Notes under the pieces: model-generated
What the model was told of the DNA's origin: nothing
The model's database searches: none
What the model saw: only the letters and a program-made list of their open reading frames with translations
Made by a program: the position numbers and the translations under genes
Shown: positions 46,804 through 53,949 of the stretch, piece after piece
Layout of the letters: every line of letters starts with the position of its first letter
Position numbering within the stretch: the first letter of the stretch is position 1
NCBI GenBank assembly: GCA_018654745.1
Contig: JABILA010000135.1
Location: forward strand, 1-64,000
Source: Alphaproteobacteria bacterium
GTDB taxonomy: Bacteria > Pseudomonadota > Alphaproteobacteria > UBA2966
Reading direction: 5' to 3'
DNA length: 64,000 nucleotides

Positions 46804-47256
46804 TCAGGGTTTGAGGTAAATCCATCCTCTGAGTTGACGCTCAACTATTTCCGGCAGACCAGCCTGGACCCAGTCGACGCCTTCAATCAACTCGTCCCGT
46901 TTTCGACCAATTGCGTCCAGTGTATTTCCGCAGGCGACGAACTGCACATCATAGAGGATAAGACTTTGGATTCGGTCGGCAACTTTTGAATCCGACTTGA
47001 GGAAATTCCGTACTCCGGCTCCGTAGCCAACCACGGCTATTTCAACATTTTCCTGGCCATAGAATTTCTGGATATTAACGACATTAAACAGGAGATTATT
47101 CACAGCCGCTTCGTCATTGGTATTCAACGCCAGCACAATCTGGCGCGGATTATCCATACTCGGTTTTGGTTCCGACAGCTGAGTATCAGCCAGGGCGATC
47201 TGCCCTGACACCGTGAGCATAAACCCGAACAAAAATGTGAGGAAATGACTTTTCAT
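46804..47256 (-). CDS. Exported DsrE-family protein
   Basis: 150 residues with a signal peptide (about 1-23, ending IALA) and a DsrE/DsrF-like fold: RQIVLALNTNDEAAVNNLLF, VEIAVVGYGAGV and VQFVACGNTLDAIG, in which the Cys in ACGNT matches the conserved sulfur-carrier cysteine of the family. Periplasmic DsrE-like proteins are widespread but poorly understood; a sulfur or thiol-related role is possible. GGGAG precedes the ATG. It is divergent from the PA14 gene. Confidence 0.8.
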   Translation of the reverse strand: MKSHFLTFLFGFMLTVSGQIALADTQLSEPKPSMDNPRQIVLALNTNDEAAVNNLLFNVVNIQKFYGQENVEIAVVGYGAGVRNFLKSDSKVADRIQSLILYDVQFVACGNTLDAIGRKRDELIEGVDWVQAGLPEIVERQLRGWIYLKP

Positions 47257-47380
47257 TTGCTGTCTCCCGAACCAGCCCTGATTTCTTGATAATGGTCAAT
47301 ATGAGCAGATTGACGTTGTGGCTTTGACAGGTATCATAGCTTGATCGGCTCCCAATTGTCTGTTGTCAGGAATGAAATAC

Positions 47381-47998
47381 ATGCCCGGTACCCTTGGTCA
47401 GAAATTTCGCAAACATGTGAAAACGTTCACCTTTATGCTGCCCATACTGTTTGGAATCACAATTGCCCTGACCGGGTTTCAGGCTGTCGCTGACGAAAAC
47501 CCGGTTCCCGCAAACCCTCAACCATCGAAATTGAGTTCGGGTTTGAATGTTGGTTATTACGTGAAGCTTTTCAAAACTGTCGAGGAACTACAGGATTGGG
47601 CGGGCTCCAAGGATGCCTACCCAGGTGAGGCCCTGCACTCTCTCAATTATCGCTCCGGCGTTGATACGGTCCTGACCAGTTCCATGGAAGACGGCGTTGG
47701 CGCTCACATTACCGGCTATATTCGCATAGATGAAGTTGGTACATACGCTTTTGCCGCGCAGTCAAATGACGGCTTGTCCGTTGATATTGGCGGGAAAACT
47801 GTCGTTTATGATCCGGACGTGCATGCAGACCGCTATTCCCAGCCAGTTGAAGTGGAAATCAAAGCCGCGGGTTGGTATTCGCTGGACGTGTGGTATTTTG
47901 AGCGCAAGAACACGTCCACGCTGCGACTTTACTGGCTGAAGCCTGACGAAGAGGAAGGCAGCATGACCATTGTGCCAAAGGACGTGTTTGGTCACTAG
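47381..47998 (+). CDS. Small secreted PA14-domain protein
   Basis: About 205 residues: a signal sequence (about 16-38) followed by one PA14-type beta-barrel domain. Signs are LNVGYYVKLFKTVEELQDW, GYIRIDEVGTYAFAAQSNDG, VDIGGKTVVYD and GWYSLDVWYFERKNTSTLRLYW. PA14 domains bind carbohydrate or help activate toxins or adhesins, usually within large multidomain proteins, so a free-standing short version is notable. I chose ATG 47381 because AGGA lies nine bases upstream; TTG 47363 is possible. Confidence 0.75.
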   Translation: MPGTLGQKFRKHVKTFTFMLPILFGITIALTGFQAVADENPVPANPQPSKLSSGLNVGYYVKLFKTVEELQDWAGSKDAYPGEALHSLNYRSGVDTVLTSSMEDGVGAHITGYIRIDEVGTYAFAAQSNDGLSVDIGGKTVVYDPDVHADRYSQPVEVEIKAAGWYSLDVWYFERKNTSTLRLYWLKPDEEEGSMTIVPKDVFGH

Positions 47999-48038
47999 AG
48001 TGTTATCAACTTTGGTTGAAACACCGGAGGACAGTAAC

Positions 48039-48083
48039 ATGTTGCAATGCAACGAAGATATGAGACGAGGCGTTTCAGGTTAA
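48039..48083 (+). CDS. Possible 14-residue leader peptide
   Basis: ATG TTG CAA TGC ... GGT TAA encodes MLQCNEDMRRGVSG and has an excellent GGAGG eight bases upstream (48026-48030), better than most real genes here. The stop codon falls inside the loop of the palindromic hairpin at 48069-48095, and the hydroxylase gene begins 45 bases later. A leader ORF with translation-dependent control is possible, as is chance. Confidence 0.3.
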   Translation: MLQCNEDMRRGVSG

Positions 48084-48095
48084 GTCGGAAACGCC
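48069..48095. repeat. Palindromic repeat upstream of the hydroxylase gene (copy C)
   Basis: Arms GGCGTTTC (48069-48076) and GAAACGCC (48088-48095) around an 11-base loop. The core TTAAGTCGGAAACGCCC (48080-48096) differs at two positions from the copy at 4080-4096, and the arm change is compensated on the other side. Confidence 0.6.
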
Positions 48096-48128
48096 CAAAT
48101 TGAGGCCGGTGAAAGTTTTCGGGAAGTT

Positions 48129-49079
48129 ATGGATGATCTGCCCGTATTAATTCAGCAGTTGGCTAAGTTGCTTGCTGTACCTTTGCGCGCACCCCTGGAT
48201 CAAGGGACATTGTTGCATTGGCCGTTTCTTTTATCAGCCTCGATCATTGCCGTCGTTTCAGGTTTTTTTATCCCGGGTGCCCTGCGTTTATTGAAAAGAT
48301 ATTTTTCGCTGCGTGTGTGGTGGCATCCGTCAGCTCGTGCCGATTATTTTTATTATTTGATTAACGGTGCCTTTTTTCCGATCATCTTTGCGCCCTTGTT
48401 AGGTGTTTCTTCTTTGGTCGCCAATGGAATTGCCGAGACGATAACGTTTCACCACGCAGAGAGCGAAGTGCATTGGAGCGTTGTAACAGCGTTTTCTATT
48501 GCGACCTTCGTTGCTTACGACTTTGGGCGCTATATCGGGCACTGGGTCCAGCACAAAAACGCTTTTCTATGGGAATTTCATAAAGTTCATCATTCGGCGG
48601 AAGTGTTGACGCCCCTGACCAGTTTTCGACTTCACCCGGTTGATCTATTGCTGATGTCAGTAACACCGGGAATTTTTACCGGTCTTGTCGGTGGGGTGGC
48701 CATTCTTGCGACAGGCGGTGCAGTTACGCCATGGCAGTTTCTGGGCATGCATGCCGGGGTCGCCGGTTATCATCTAATCAGTAATTTACGACATACCCAT
48801 GTATGGATCTCTTTTGGGCCCCGGATTTCGCGCTTTCTGATAAGTCCGGCCCAGCATCAAATCCATCACAGTGCCAGTGAGGAGCATTTTCACAAAAATA
48901 TTGGCTGGGCCTTTGCTGTCTGGGACCGATGGTTTGGAACCTTGTATGTGCCGCATGGCAGGGAAGATATTGTCTACGGTCTCGGTGATGGCACCGATGC
49001 TGATTATCACGGCGTGGTCAAAATGTATTTTTTGCCGGTTGTCCGTGCCTTGATGAGTTTCATGGCAAAAAATAACTAA
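48129..49079 (+). CDS. Sterol desaturase/fatty-acid hydroxylase family membrane protein
   Basis: A 316-residue integral-membrane di-iron enzyme with four or so helices. Histidine boxes are HWVQH (138-142), HKVHH (151-155) and HQIHH (about 245-249), the eight-histidine pattern of the fatty-acid hydroxylase superfamily. It inserts oxygen or a double bond into a lipid tail or carotenoid or sterol-like substrate; which one is unknown. The SD GGGAAG lies close to the ATG. Confidence 0.88.
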   Translation: MDDLPVLIQQLAKLLAVPLRAPLDQGTLLHWPFLLSASIIAVVSGFFIPGALRLLKRYFSLRVWWHPSARADYFYYLINGAFFPIIFAPLLGVSSLVANGIAETITFHHAESEVHWSVVTAFSIATFVAYDFGRYIGHWVQHKNAFLWEFHKVHHSAEVLTPLTSFRLHPVDLLLMSVTPGIFTGLVGGVAILATGGAVTPWQFLGMHAGVAGYHLISNLRHTHVWISFGPRISRFLISPAQHQIHHSASEEHFHKNIGWAFAVWDRWFGTLYVPHGREDIVYGLGDGTDADYHGVVKMYFLPVVRALMSFMAKNN

Positions 49080-49135
49080 TAGCGCTATACCGTGTCTCGC
49101 AAACCAAATCAGGATAAATCCCGGGAGAATCCATA

Positions 49136-49609
49136 ATGTCCGAAATTTCTGATCTTCAAGACGAATGGGTCGTATATCTGTCCGGCGAAATTCATTCGGA
49201 TTGGCGCGAACGTATTCGCGATGGCGTTGCTGAGGCTGGTTTGCCGGTAACCCTTGTCTCACCCGTCACGCATCACGAAACCAGCGATGACGCTGGTGTT
49301 GAAATCCTTGGTGCTGAAAGTGACGATTTCTGGAAAGATCACAAGGGCGCCAAGGTAAATGCCATCCGCACACGTACTTTAATCGAACGGGCGGATGTCG
49401 TTGTTGTCCGCTTTGGAGAAAAATATCGCCAGTGGAATGCGGCCTTTGATGCCGGATATGCTGCGGCGCTGAACACCCCCATTATAACTTTGCATGATCC
49501 CGGCTTGACCCATCCCCTGAAAGAAGTTGATGCGGCGGCACTGGCCGTCGCGGAAACACCTGAACAGGTGGTGCGACTGTTGGGTTACGCGATCAACGGA
49601 ACACTTTAG
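49136..49609 (+). CDS. ytoQ: YtoQ family protein
   Basis: 157 residues: WVVYLSGEIHSDWRERI at the start, VSPVTHHETSDDAGVEILG, AKVNAIRTRTLIERADVVVVRFGEKYRQWNAAFDAGYA and a C-terminal helix. The Rossmann-like nucleoside 2-deoxyribosyltransferase-type fold and sequence match the YtoQ family, whose function is not known. GGGAGA precedes the ATG. It is followed closely by the enoyl-CoA hydratase and may be co-transcribed with it. Confidence 0.85.
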   Translation: MSEISDLQDEWVVYLSGEIHSDWRERIRDGVAEAGLPVTLVSPVTHHETSDDAGVEILGAESDDFWKDHKGAKVNAIRTRTLIERADVVVVRFGEKYRQWNAAFDAGYAAALNTPIITLHDPGLTHPLKEVDAAALAVAETPEQVVRLLGYAINGTL

Positions 49610-49626
49610 GAAAGAATTTTACGACC

Positions 49627-50448
49627 ATGGTAACGCCTGTAAAAACGGAAGATGCAACTCTTGAATTTGATCAAGGTGTCGCAACGCTGACTTTAAACCG
49701 CGATGACGTTCGCAACGCCCTGACGGGTACAAATATGGTTGACGACATCGTCAACACTGCCAACTGGATCAACAAGACCCCGGAAGTATCGGTGCTGATC
49801 ATTACCGGCGCCGGCAAGGCTTTCTCAGCCGGTGGCAACATCAAGGATATGCAGAACCGGCAGCCTGGCGGAGCATTCACAGGTGACGTACCAACAGTCG
49901 AACAACGATACCGCGAAGGCATTCAGGCCTTGCCGCTGGTCATTAACAATCTGGATGTGCCGGTAATCGCCGCTGTGAATGGTGCTGCAATCGGTGCTGG
50001 CTGTGATCTTGCGTGCATGTGTGACATTCGCCTGGGATCGGACAAAGCTTTGTTTGGAGAGACGTTCGTCAATCTGGGCATTATACCCGGGGACGGCGGT
50101 GCCTGGTTTTTGCAACGTCTTATCGGATATCAAAGAGCAGCTGAAATGACCTTTACGGGACGCCTGGTTGATGCGCCTGAAGCGAAAGATCTGGGTTTGC
50201 TGCTGGATGTGACATCTCCGGAAGATCTCATGCCTCGGGCACAGGAAATGGCCCGACTGATGGCCGCTAAACCGCCACAGGCGCTAAGATATGCCAAGCG
50301 ACTAATGAAAAAGGCCCAGCGGATGGAGATCGCCGACTTCCTTGATCTTTGTGCCGTATGGCAAGGTGTTTGCCACAATACTGAAGATCATGTTGAAGCC
50401 GTATCGGCTTTTGTGGAAAAACGCACACCCGTTTTCAAGGGCAAATAG
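49627..50448 (+). CDS. Enoyl-CoA hydratase/isomerase family protein
   Basis: A 273-residue crotonase-fold enzyme: NRDDVRNALTG, TGAGKAFSAGGNIKDM (oxyanion hole), VNGAAIGAGCDLACMCDIRLGSDKALFGETFVNLGIIPGDGG with the catalytic Glu pair region, and a C-terminal helix. It hydrates 2-enoyl-CoA or acts as a crotonase-type lyase in acid or aromatic degradation. Start ATG 49627 has AGGAAAG upstream. With the acyl-CoA dehydrogenase and ligase elsewhere in the window it suggests fatty-acid or related beta-oxidation. Confidence 0.9.
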   Translation: MVTPVKTEDATLEFDQGVATLTLNRDDVRNALTGTNMVDDIVNTANWINKTPEVSVLIITGAGKAFSAGGNIKDMQNRQPGGAFTGDVPTVEQRYREGIQALPLVINNLDVPVIAAVNGAAIGAGCDLACMCDIRLGSDKALFGETFVNLGIIPGDGGAWFLQRLIGYQRAAEMTFTGRLVDAPEAKDLGLLLDVTSPEDLMPRAQEMARLMAAKPPQALRYAKRLMKKAQRMEIADFLDLCAVWQGVCHNTEDHVEAVSAFVEKRTPVFKGK

Positions 50449-50480
50449 CAGCTTCCAAATAACAACATTTTGAAGCGTCC

Positions 50481-50513
50481 CGGGGCGTTTTCGGCATTGC
50501 CGGAGACGCCCCG
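50481..50513. terminator. Strong hairpin between convergent genes, probable bidirectional terminator
   Basis: CGGGGCGTTTTCGG (50481-50494) pairs along 14 positions (two G-U) with CCGGAGACGCCCCG (50500-50513) around a 5-base loop. It lies between the enoyl-CoA hydratase and cheZ. There is no T-run on either strand, so its terminator activity is uncertain. Confidence 0.55.
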
Positions 50514-50583
50514 AAGTGGTTCCAACTAAACGGGTGCGTCCTGGCTGGGCGTTTTCAACGTTCCAAGGATCATAGAAAACGCT

Positions 50584-51729
50584 CTAGTCAAATAGCGCGT
50601 CAATGTCTGCCTGACTGGCTGGAGACGCAGATTCCGCTGCCGGAGCTGGAGCCGGAGCCGGAGTGGGTTTCGGCGTTGGTTCTGGCGGCGGTGCTGGTGC
50701 CGCAACAGGGGCTGGTTCGGGAGCCGGAGCCGGTTCGGGAGCAGGGGCAGGGGCAGGGGCAACTTCAGGCGCAGGTGCCGCGGCTGGTGCCTCGTCAAAC
50801 ATTGAATCAATATCGTCCTGGCTTTGAGGCGCACTGGCTGCTGCCGGGGCTGGCGGAGGTGTAGGTGCTGCAACAGGTTCAGGCACTGGCGCAGGTGCTG
50901 GTTCGGGAGCCGCAGCTGGTTCAGGAGCGGGTGCGACAGGTTCCGGAGCCGGTACAACGGGTTCTGGAGCAACTGCGGCAGGTTCGGGCGTTGGTGCAGG
51001 TGCTGCCTCAGGCTCGGGGGCTGGCGCAGCAGCAACCGGAGCCGGTTCAGGAACCGGTTCAGGCGCAACCGTTGCGGTGGCATCGCCGTTCATCATGGCG
51101 TCAATATCAGTTTGGCTTACACCTTCACCAGCCAGTTGCGGCCCGTTCAGCAGAGCGTCATCGCCTGTTCTCTCCTCATCATCGACCGCAGTGGAGCCGT
51201 CAACATCGCCAGCAATGGTTACAAACTGACTTATGCGTTCTTCAATATATCCCAGTGTTGTCACCACCTTGGTGATACGCTGACCGGTGATATCCTGGAA
51301 GGAACAGGCTTCAAAAATTTTCATGCAGGCATCGTCTGCCAAAGCCTTGAAGGCCACAGGGTCGGACGGGTCACCGCCCATAATATCCTCTGCGGCTTCC
51401 ATTATCGTGTTGGTGGCGTCTTCAGTGGATTTAACAATGGCATCCAGTTCTTCACCCGCACTTGGAAGTTTTTCGCCCTTGATCTTGTCGACCTGGACCT
51501 TTGCGATTTCCTCGTGCATCTCATGGAGGTGCTGCGAAAGATTGTTGAATTCCTGGTACAGCGCCGTATCCAGCGATGAAAAATATCGTCCAGCGGTCGA
51601 AACCAATACTTCAGTTACGCCCGCAACTTCGGTAATACCGAGGCGGCTGTGACGGTCGGAACGCAACATATCAACCAGATCAGCAATCTTGGTTGAGAGA
51701 GATTCGATGTTTTTAAGTGGCGCTGGCAC
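50584..51729 (-). CDS. cheZ: Chemotaxis protein CheZ with Pro/Ala-rich tail and three FliM-like motifs
   Basis: 381 residues. Residues 1-175 form the CheZ helical hairpin, including the phosphatase-site motif CSFQDITGQRI (142-152), whose Gln dephosphorylates CheY-P. The rest is a Pro/Ala/Glu-rich tail (about 218-370) punctuated by VSQTDIDAMMNGD (204-216), QSQDDIDSMFDE (302-313) and ASQADIDALFD (371-381). The last matches the C-terminal CheY-binding helix of CheZ; all three also resemble the FliM N-terminal CheY-P-binding peptide. No other chemotaxis genes are nearby. It is divergent from the MaoC gene. Confidence 0.9.
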   Translation of the reverse strand: MPAPLKNIESLSTKIADLVDMLRSDRHSRLGITEVAGVTEVLVSTAGRYFSSLDTALYQEFNNLSQHLHEMHEEIAKVQVDKIKGEKLPSAGEELDAIVKSTEDATNTIMEAAEDIMGGDPSDPVAFKALADDACMKIFEACSFQDITGQRITKVVTTLGYIEERISQFVTIAGDVDGSTAVDDEERTGDDALLNGPQLAGEGVSQTDIDAMMNGDATATVAPEPVPEPAPVAAAPAPEPEAAPAPTPEPAAVAPEPVVPAPEPVAPAPEPAAAPEPAPAPVPEPVAAPTPPPAPAAASAPQSQDDIDSMFDEAPAAAPAPEVAPAPAPAPEPAPAPEPAPVAAPAPPPEPTPKPTPAPAPAPAAESASPASQADIDALFD

Positions 51730-52123
51730 AAATGTTATCCTGGCTAATAATCCTGGTACAAAATATCAATTTTTGCATCGTGGGCAATATATATGTCCAA
51801 TGATACCTGAGCTATATCGATTTAGTCGGAATCGCAATGGCCCAATATATGATGCCCTACCTGATTATTGGGCACCCGCGTCTCAACAAATAGCTGAAAC
51901 ACTCTCATTTCCTCAACTGTCACGCAAACAAAGCCTCAATTCCATGTGTTGATGCGTTTCCAGCAGTTCGTTATATTGCGCCGCCCCGGATAATGTAGAA
52001 ACATTTTGTCGCTGCATATTGTGGACTCCGGCGCAACGATATTCAATAGCCACTCATTTTCGGGGTAACGGCCCTGTTTGCCAAAAAAATGGCATTCTAT
52101 TAACGATGACGAGGAAGATGTTT
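51730..52123. other. Divergent AT-rich region between cheZ and the MaoC gene
   Basis: 394 bases with several TATAT/ATATA clusters (51785-51850) that likely include the cheZ promoter. The palindrome CGATT...AATCG at 51818-51834 carries the TTTAGTCGGAATCGC core of the repeat family. I see no RNA gene, and the open frame reaching 52019 lacks a ribosome-binding site. Confidence 0.45.
51818..51834. repeat. Weak copy of the palindromic repeat (copy D)
   Basis: CGATT and AATCG arms with a 7-base loop. TTTAGTCGGAATCGCAA (51821-51837) matches the repeat core at 13 of 17 positions compared with the copy at 48080-48096. Confidence 0.4.
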
Positions 52124-52567
52124 ATGAACGACCTGGCTGGAAACGATCTTGCAGGCTATTTTTTTGAGGATTTGTCTGTCGGCATGACGTCTTCATACGG
52201 CAAAACGGTAACAGAAGCAGATATTCTGCTGTACGCAGGCGTTTCGGGGGACACCAATCCCTTGCACCTCAATCGGGAATTCGCCGCAGATACGCCCTTT
52301 GGCGAATGTATCGCGCACGGAATGTTATCTGCCGGATTTATCTCCACCATATTCGGGACCAAACTTCCGGGACCGGGTTGTGTCTATCTCTCGCAAAACC
52401 TGCGCTTCAAGGCGCCTGTAAAAGTTGGAGATACTGTTATTGCCAAGGCTGAAGTAACCGAGCTGATCCCGGAAAAGAAGCGGGCGTTGTTCAAGACACA
52501 ATGTTTTGTCGGCGATACTGTTGTTATTGATGGTGAGGCGCAAATTATGGTGCCCACCCGCAGCTAG
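52124..52567 (+). CDS. MaoC-family (R)-specific enoyl-CoA hydratase
   Basis: About 147 residues, hot-dog fold. The hydratase-2 motif YAGVSGDTNPLHLNREFA supplies the catalytic Asp and His, and GECIAHGMLSAGF, VKVGDTVIAKAEV complete the pattern. It hydrates 2-enoyl-CoA to (R)-3-hydroxyacyl-CoA, as in PhaJ, and could supply PHA synthesis or fatty-acid turnover. The start 52124 has AGGAAG six bases upstream. Confidence 0.88.
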   Translation: MNDLAGNDLAGYFFEDLSVGMTSSYGKTVTEADILLYAGVSGDTNPLHLNREFAADTPFGECIAHGMLSAGFISTIFGTKLPGPGCVYLSQNLRFKAPVKVGDTVIAKAEVTELIPEKKRALFKTQCFVGDTVVIDGEAQIMVPTRS

Positions 52568-52584
52568 AGGTTCTTGCTGAACAA

Positions 52585-53604
52585 ATGATGCGGGTACTAA
52601 GACATTATCAGGACGTCCCCGAAGATCTTCAGGGAGGCGTTGTTGCGATCGGTAACTTTGACGGTGTTCACCGTGGACACAGAGCCGTCATCGGTGAGGC
52701 CGGGCAGTTCGCCAGAGCGACAGGTGTGCCATTGACCGTCATGAGCTTTGAGCCGCATCCTCGCGTCCTGTTTCAACCTGACCAGGCGCCGTTCCGACTT
52801 ACGCCCTTTCGGGCAAAAGCCATTCAAATGGCCGGTCTGGATGTAGATCTGTTCCTGGCCTTGCATTTTGACGCTGAATTCGCAGCCAAAACAGCTGAAG
52901 ATTTTGTTCAGAATGTTCTGGTGGACGGTTTGAAGGCACGACATGTTGTCACCGGCTATGATTTTGTATTTGGCAAGGGCCGTGCAGGAGATGCGGGCCT
53001 TTTGCGCCGGTCAGCCGGAGAAGCAGGCTTTGGATTTACCCAGGTACCGGCCCTTCGTCAGGACGATGGTGAAAGCGGTGAGAAGGGCGATATCTATTCC
53101 TCTACCACGATCCGGCAACATCTGCAGGAAGGCCGCCCCGGAGAAGCTGCGCGCCAGCTTGGTCATTGGTGGGAAGTCGATGCCCGTGTCCAGCATGGCG
53201 ACAAGAGAGGGCGGCAAATAGGTTTCCCGACGGCTAATCTGGCTCTGGACGAATATATTCGCCCGGCTTTTGGCGTTTATGCTGTTCGCGTTGCGATCCT
53301 GGCGGACACTGAAGACGGCCAGCAAAGTGGAGACCAACAGCTGGAGTGGCGGGGCGGGGTTGCCAATCTGGGAAAAAGACCCACGATCAGGGATGGTGAA
53401 CAGGAACTGTTGGAGGTGCATCTCCTTGATTTTGAAGGTGATTTGTATGGCCTTCAACTTCGCGTCTCCATGATCGAGTATATTCGACCCGAGCAAAAAT
53501 TTGATGGTCTGGATGCTTTGACGGAACAGATTGGCAAAGACCGGGATCAGGCGAGGGAAATATTGGCTGCCAACCATCATGCCCCGGATTTCATTTCAGG
53601 GTAA
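52585..53604 (+). CDS. ribF: Bifunctional riboflavin kinase/FMN adenylyltransferase RibF
   Basis: 339 residues: the N-terminal FAD synthetase domain (about 20-175) with GNFDGVHRGH and SSTTIRQHLQEG, and the C-terminal flavokinase domain (about 190-320) with GDKRGRQIGFPTANLAL and EVHLLDFEGDLYG. It makes FMN and FAD from riboflavin, which several flavoproteins in this window need. It begins 17 bases after the MaoC gene. Confidence 0.94.
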   Translation: MMRVLRHYQDVPEDLQGGVVAIGNFDGVHRGHRAVIGEAGQFARATGVPLTVMSFEPHPRVLFQPDQAPFRLTPFRAKAIQMAGLDVDLFLALHFDAEFAAKTAEDFVQNVLVDGLKARHVVTGYDFVFGKGRAGDAGLLRRSAGEAGFGFTQVPALRQDDGESGEKGDIYSSTTIRQHLQEGRPGEAARQLGHWWEVDARVQHGDKRGRQIGFPTANLALDEYIRPAFGVYAVRVAILADTEDGQQSGDQQLEWRGGVANLGKRPTIRDGEQELLEVHLLDFEGDLYGLQLRVSMIEYIRPEQKFDGLDALTEQIGKDRDQAREILAANHHAPDFISG

Positions 53605-53949
53605 ATTTCGGCTTTAAAGTCGCTGGAACATCAAATGGCAGATTTGAAAGAAACTCGACAGCAAGGCTCAGGCTTGTTACAACCCCGCCATGGACGCTTA
53701 TAAAGACATCCGCATACGAATTATTGGCCCGGCTCTGTAAAGGGGTCGGGAGTTTTGCGTTGTCGCGCCGCAAGCGTCGCCGACAACCGTCCAGAACAGA
53801 CAGACAGGCCACATTCGGGCCAGACCCGATCCAGAAAATACATGGTCTTTTCCTTGTCCCGTTCCGAACACTGGATATCGCCGGTTGCACCTGAATAAAA
53901 AACGGAAGTGCAGTGCCGGAAAACCTAGAATAAACAGGCTGTAACAAAT
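53605..53949. other. Intergenic region between ribF and ileS
   Basis: 345 bases. A CCCGGCTC...GGGTCGGG hairpin with AGTTTT (53728-53756) could terminate ribF. TTGTTA and TATAAA (19 bases apart, near 53673-53704) may form a weak promoter. The last 80 bases precede ileS and contain no recognised leader, T-box or RNA gene. Confidence 0.45.
53728..53756 (+). terminator. Candidate terminator after ribF
   Basis: CCCGGCTC (53728-53735) pairs with GGGTCGGG (53743-53750), eight pairs with two G-U, then AGTTTTG. The T-tract is short, so it is probably weak. Confidence 0.5.
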
